Assembly: GCA_023433835.1 (NCBI GenBank)
Contig: JAEYTW010000016.1
Location: forward strand, 1 to 14,889
Length of the DNA stretch: 14,889 bases
Reading direction: 5' to 3'
From: Pseudomonadota bacterium
GTDB lineage: Bacteria; Pseudomonadota; Alphaproteobacteria; Ferrovibrionales; Ferrovibrionaceae
Each line of letters begins with the position of its first letter. Within the stretch, counting starts at the first letter, position 1. The notes under the pieces were generated by a model, which was not told the DNA's origin, ran no database searches, and saw only the letters and a list, made by a program, of their open reading frames with translations. This document shows positions 13,082 through 14,889 of this stretch, in pieces. The position numbers were made by a program, and so were the translations under genes.

Positions 13082-13101
13082 GATGCAGCCCCGGCTGCGT
13101 C
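13082..13101 (+). terminator. Hairpin GATGCAGC-CCCG-GCTGCGTC downstream of fabI
   Basis: Eight pairs (one G-U) close a four-base loop, the strongest hairpin between fabI and the GGDEF gene. It could end the fab message. The lack of a following T-run means it would need Rho or act as a 3'-end protecting structure instead. Confidence 0.4.
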
Positions 13102-13172
13102 CCCAAACCGCATTGATCGGCTGGAAAACTGCTACTATCTAGGGAGGGGAGTGGCGCCTAGAAAGGGCCTGG

Positions 13173-14204
13173 ATGATACGCGGGAAGCAACCGGACATAT
13201 CCGCCGGGGGCGAAACAACGAGCCAGCAGGCACTGGCCGCGCTCGAGCGCATGGGTATCGAGCCGACGCCGCAGAGCTTCGCGGTCTTCCACGACTATTA
13301 CAATGGCGGCAACGCGGCGCTGAAGGCCGCGATCGATGCCGTGCTGGACCAGGGTCAGCATCTGACGGCCGAGGCCTGCGACGAATTGCACGACCGCTTC
13401 CTGACCAATACGGCGCTGGCCGCGCTGGTGCCGGAAGCCTCGCTGCAACTGGCCGACATGATCGGCAAGATGTCGGACATCGTTGCCCATGCCGGGGCCG
13501 ATACCAAGAATTTCGGCCGCCAGCTGCAGGCTTTTGCCGGGGAGGCAGGCCAGGCGCCGTCGGGGGCGAGCCTGGCGCTGCTGATCCAGCGCATGCTGAT
13601 CCACACCCAGGAAACCATCGGCCGAGTCGACATGCTGGAGCGCCGGCTGGACGAGGCACGGGCCGAGATCACCGAACTGCGCGGCGCGGTCGACCGTATC
13701 CAGCGCGAGGCGATGACCGATCCCCTGACCGGGCTGGGCAATCGCCGCGCCTTCGAAGCGAGGCTGGCCTCGGCCATCCGCGATGCCCGCAAGCGGCGCA
13801 AGCCGTTGTCGATCCTGTTGTGCGACCTCGACAATTTCAAACGCTTCAACGACACCTGGGGCCATCTGATCGGCGACCTCGTGCTGAAGCTGTTTGCCAA
13901 GGTCCTCTCCGACTCGATCAAGGGCCGCGATACGCCAGCCCGCTTCGGCGGCGAGGAGTTCGCCGTGATCCTGCCGGAAACCCCGCTGTCGGGCGCCACG
14001 CGGCTGGCCGAGAAGATCCGGCAGGAACTCGAGAACAAGCGGCTGGTCAAGAAGACCACCGGCGACGAGCTCGGCAAGATCACCGTCTCGATCGGCTGCG
14101 CCACGCTGGCCTCGAAGGAAACCGCCGCCGAATTCGTCGCCCGTGCCGACAAGGCGCTCTACGGCGCCAAGGGTGACGGCCGCAACCGGGTGTCGCAGGC
14201 TTAA
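13173..14204 (+). CDS. GGDEF-domain diguanylate cyclase
   Basis: This is a 343-residue soluble protein predicted to make cyclic di-GMP from two GTP. The N-terminal region of about 130 residues (ERMGIEPTPQSFAVFHDYYN at 25-44) is an alpha-helical domain found in a group of alphaproteobacterial GGDEF proteins. It has no membrane segment. A coiled coil (about 145-178, VDMLERRLDEARAEITELRG) links it to the GGDEF domain, which starts at MTDPLTGLGNRRAFE. The metal-binding Asp218 (CDLDNFKRFND) and the signature GGEEF (259-263) are intact, so activity is expected. The inhibitory RxxD site is degenerate (Lys250-Gly-Arg-Asp253). There is no EAL domain. The ATG at 13173 has AAAGGG five bases upstream. 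A -10-like TACTAT lies at 13133-13138, but a good -35 is missing. Its stop TAA interlocks with that of the convergent LysR gene. Confidence 0.93.
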   Translation: MIRGKQPDISAGGETTSQQALAALERMGIEPTPQSFAVFHDYYNGGNAALKAAIDAVLDQGQHLTAEACDELHDRFLTNTALAALVPEASLQLADMIGKMSDIVAHAGADTKNFGRQLQAFAGEAGQAPSGASLALLIQRMLIHTQETIGRVDMLERRLDEARAEITELRGAVDRIQREAMTDPLTGLGNRRAFEARLASAIRDARKRRKPLSILLCDLDNFKRFNDTWGHLIGDLVLKLFAKVLSDSIKGRDTPARFGGEEFAVILPETPLSGATRLAEKIRQELENKRLVKKTTGDELGKITVSIGCATLASKETAAEFVARADKALYGAKGDGRNRVSQA

Positions 14205-14889
14205 CCCGGCGCCGCCGCCCTCAGGCAATCGACGAAACGCTGCGCCGCCGGCGTCAGCCGGGCGTCCCGCCGCATCACGATGGTGATGGTGGTATCGGGC
14301 AAGGCCTCGATGAGATCGAGCGGCACGAAGCCGCGCGGCGTCATCTCCAGCGGGATCAGCGGCGCGGCAAACAGCGTGATCAGGTCGCTTTCGGCCATCA
14401 GGGCCAGGGCAACGCTCAGCGAATGGCAGGGCACCACCCGTTCGGGCGCGCGCAGGCCGTGGCGTTCGAACAGCGCGCCGAGCAGGTCGGCGCCCGAGCC
14501 GACCAGGCCCGGCAGCAGCCATTCGGCCTCGACCAGGGCGGCGAGCGACCGCGCGCCGACCAGCGGGTGGCCGCCGCGCACGCCCACCACCAGGGCTGCG
14601 GTGAACAGTTTGATCTGGGTGAATTCGTCGTCGATCAGCGTCGGCAGCGTATGAGCGGCGACAAAATCGAGGCTGCCGTCGCGCAGGCGGGCCAAGGCAT
14701 AGGGCAGGGTCGCCTCGGAAAATCCCACGCGCACGCGCGGCATCTGGGCGCGGAAGGCGGCGAAGGCCCGGGGCAGCAGGGTCAAGGCCACCGTCGAGGA
14801 GACCGCCAGCGAGACCGAGCCGGTGCCGCCGTCGCGGATTTCCTCGACCTCCTCGCGCGCCCGCCGCATTTCCTCGACCATCAGGCGGG
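14201..14889 (-). CDS. LysR-family regulator, partial (N-terminus beyond the window)
   Basis: At least 226 residues of a LysR-type regulator are present. The frame remains open to the right edge, so the helix-turn-helix lies outside. What is seen is the linker helix (MVEEMRRAREEVEEIRD) and the complete effector-binding domain. The first lobe begins SVSLAVSSTVALTLLPRAFA; GVRGGHPLVGARSLAALVEA follows, and MRRDARLTPAAQRFVDCLRA closes the domain. The inducer and target cannot be read, and it may control genes beyond the window. The stop lies on the palindrome TTAA shared with the diguanylate cyclase stop. The methionine at 14881 is internal, not the true start. Confidence 0.9.
   Translation of the reverse strand, partial: RLMVEEMRRAREEVEEIRDGGTGSVSLAVSSTVALTLLPRAFAAFRAQMPRVRVGFSEATLPYALARLRDGSLDFVAAHTLPTLIDDEFTQIKLFTAALVVGVRGGHPLVGARSLAALVEAEWLLPGLVGSGADLLGALFERHGLRAPERVVPCHSLSVALALMAESDLITLFAAPLIPLEMTPRGFVPLDLIEALPDTTITIVMRRDARLTPAAQRFVDCLRAAAPG

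Noticed and set aside
13158..14522. Minus-strand frame of 454 codons spanning the diguanylate cyclase and LysR gene
   Set aside because: It overlaps the GGDEF domain antisense and the LysR gene out of frame; no recognisable domain.
1..14889. CRISPR array, prophage, transposon or toxin-antitoxin system
   Set aside because: No regularly spaced repeats, no transposase or integrase sequence, no terminal repeats and no small paired genes were seen on either strand.

Overview
The window is GC-rich DNA (clearly lower only near 4080-4576) with dense coding and the codon bias of a high-GC alphaproteobacterium. The best taxonomic pointer is an Irr-type Fur-family regulator (7292-7711), a group known from Rhizobiales, Rhodobacterales and some Rhodospirillales. 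It sits close to a fabA-fabB-fabI operon that resembles alphaproteobacterial versions. I cannot name the genus from sequence alone. I see no tRNA or rRNA genes, CRISPR array or insertion sequence.

Layout, left to right. (1) 88-1989, minus strand: an XRE/MmyB-type regulator followed by a D-2-hydroxyacid dehydrogenase (glyoxylate/hydroxypyruvate reductase type). (2) 2133-2726, plus: a secreted protein with two SH3-like domains, divergent from the regulator. (3) 2727-4079, minus: a DadA/PuuB-like FAD amine oxidoreductase whose stop codon directly abuts that of the SH3 gene. (4) 4080-4576: about 500 bp without a convincing gene, lower in GC and containing several short perfect dyads. (5) 7060-4581, minus: a three-gene unit of rubrerythrin, a heterodisulfide-reductase-like Fe-S protein and a DUF3501 protein. 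(6) 7292-7711, minus: irr, directly downstream of a DHA2-type MFS exporter (7747-9123), which is divergent from a LysR regulator (9239-10120). (7) 10346-12961, plus: fabA, fabB and fabI, the anaerobic-type unsaturated fatty acid branch plus enoyl-ACP reductase. (8) 13173-14204, plus: a soluble GGDEF diguanylate cyclase. Its stop codon interlocks with that of a convergent LysR gene (14201 to the right edge), which is cut by the window end.

The most interesting part is region 5 with irr. Rubrerythrin (all diiron ligands present, no rubredoxin domain), the two-cluster Fe-S/CCG protein and DUF3501 look like one transcription unit. Two sites, one upstream of rubrerythrin (7241-7257) and one upstream of irr (7736-7752), share the half-site TTTGGAAT. 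Each matches the Irr iron-control element (recalled as TTTAGAA-N3-TTCTAAA) at 11 of 14 defined positions. I therefore propose an Irr-controlled peroxide/iron-stress module. It would consist of a rubrerythrin with a dedicated electron-transfer partner and a protein of unknown function.

The irr-fabA-fabB-fabI grouping, with a glyoxylate reductase and SH3 gene nearby, recalls a known alphaproteobacterial neighbourhood. Here it appears opened by the MFS/LysR pair and by the rubrerythrin and oxidoreductase genes.
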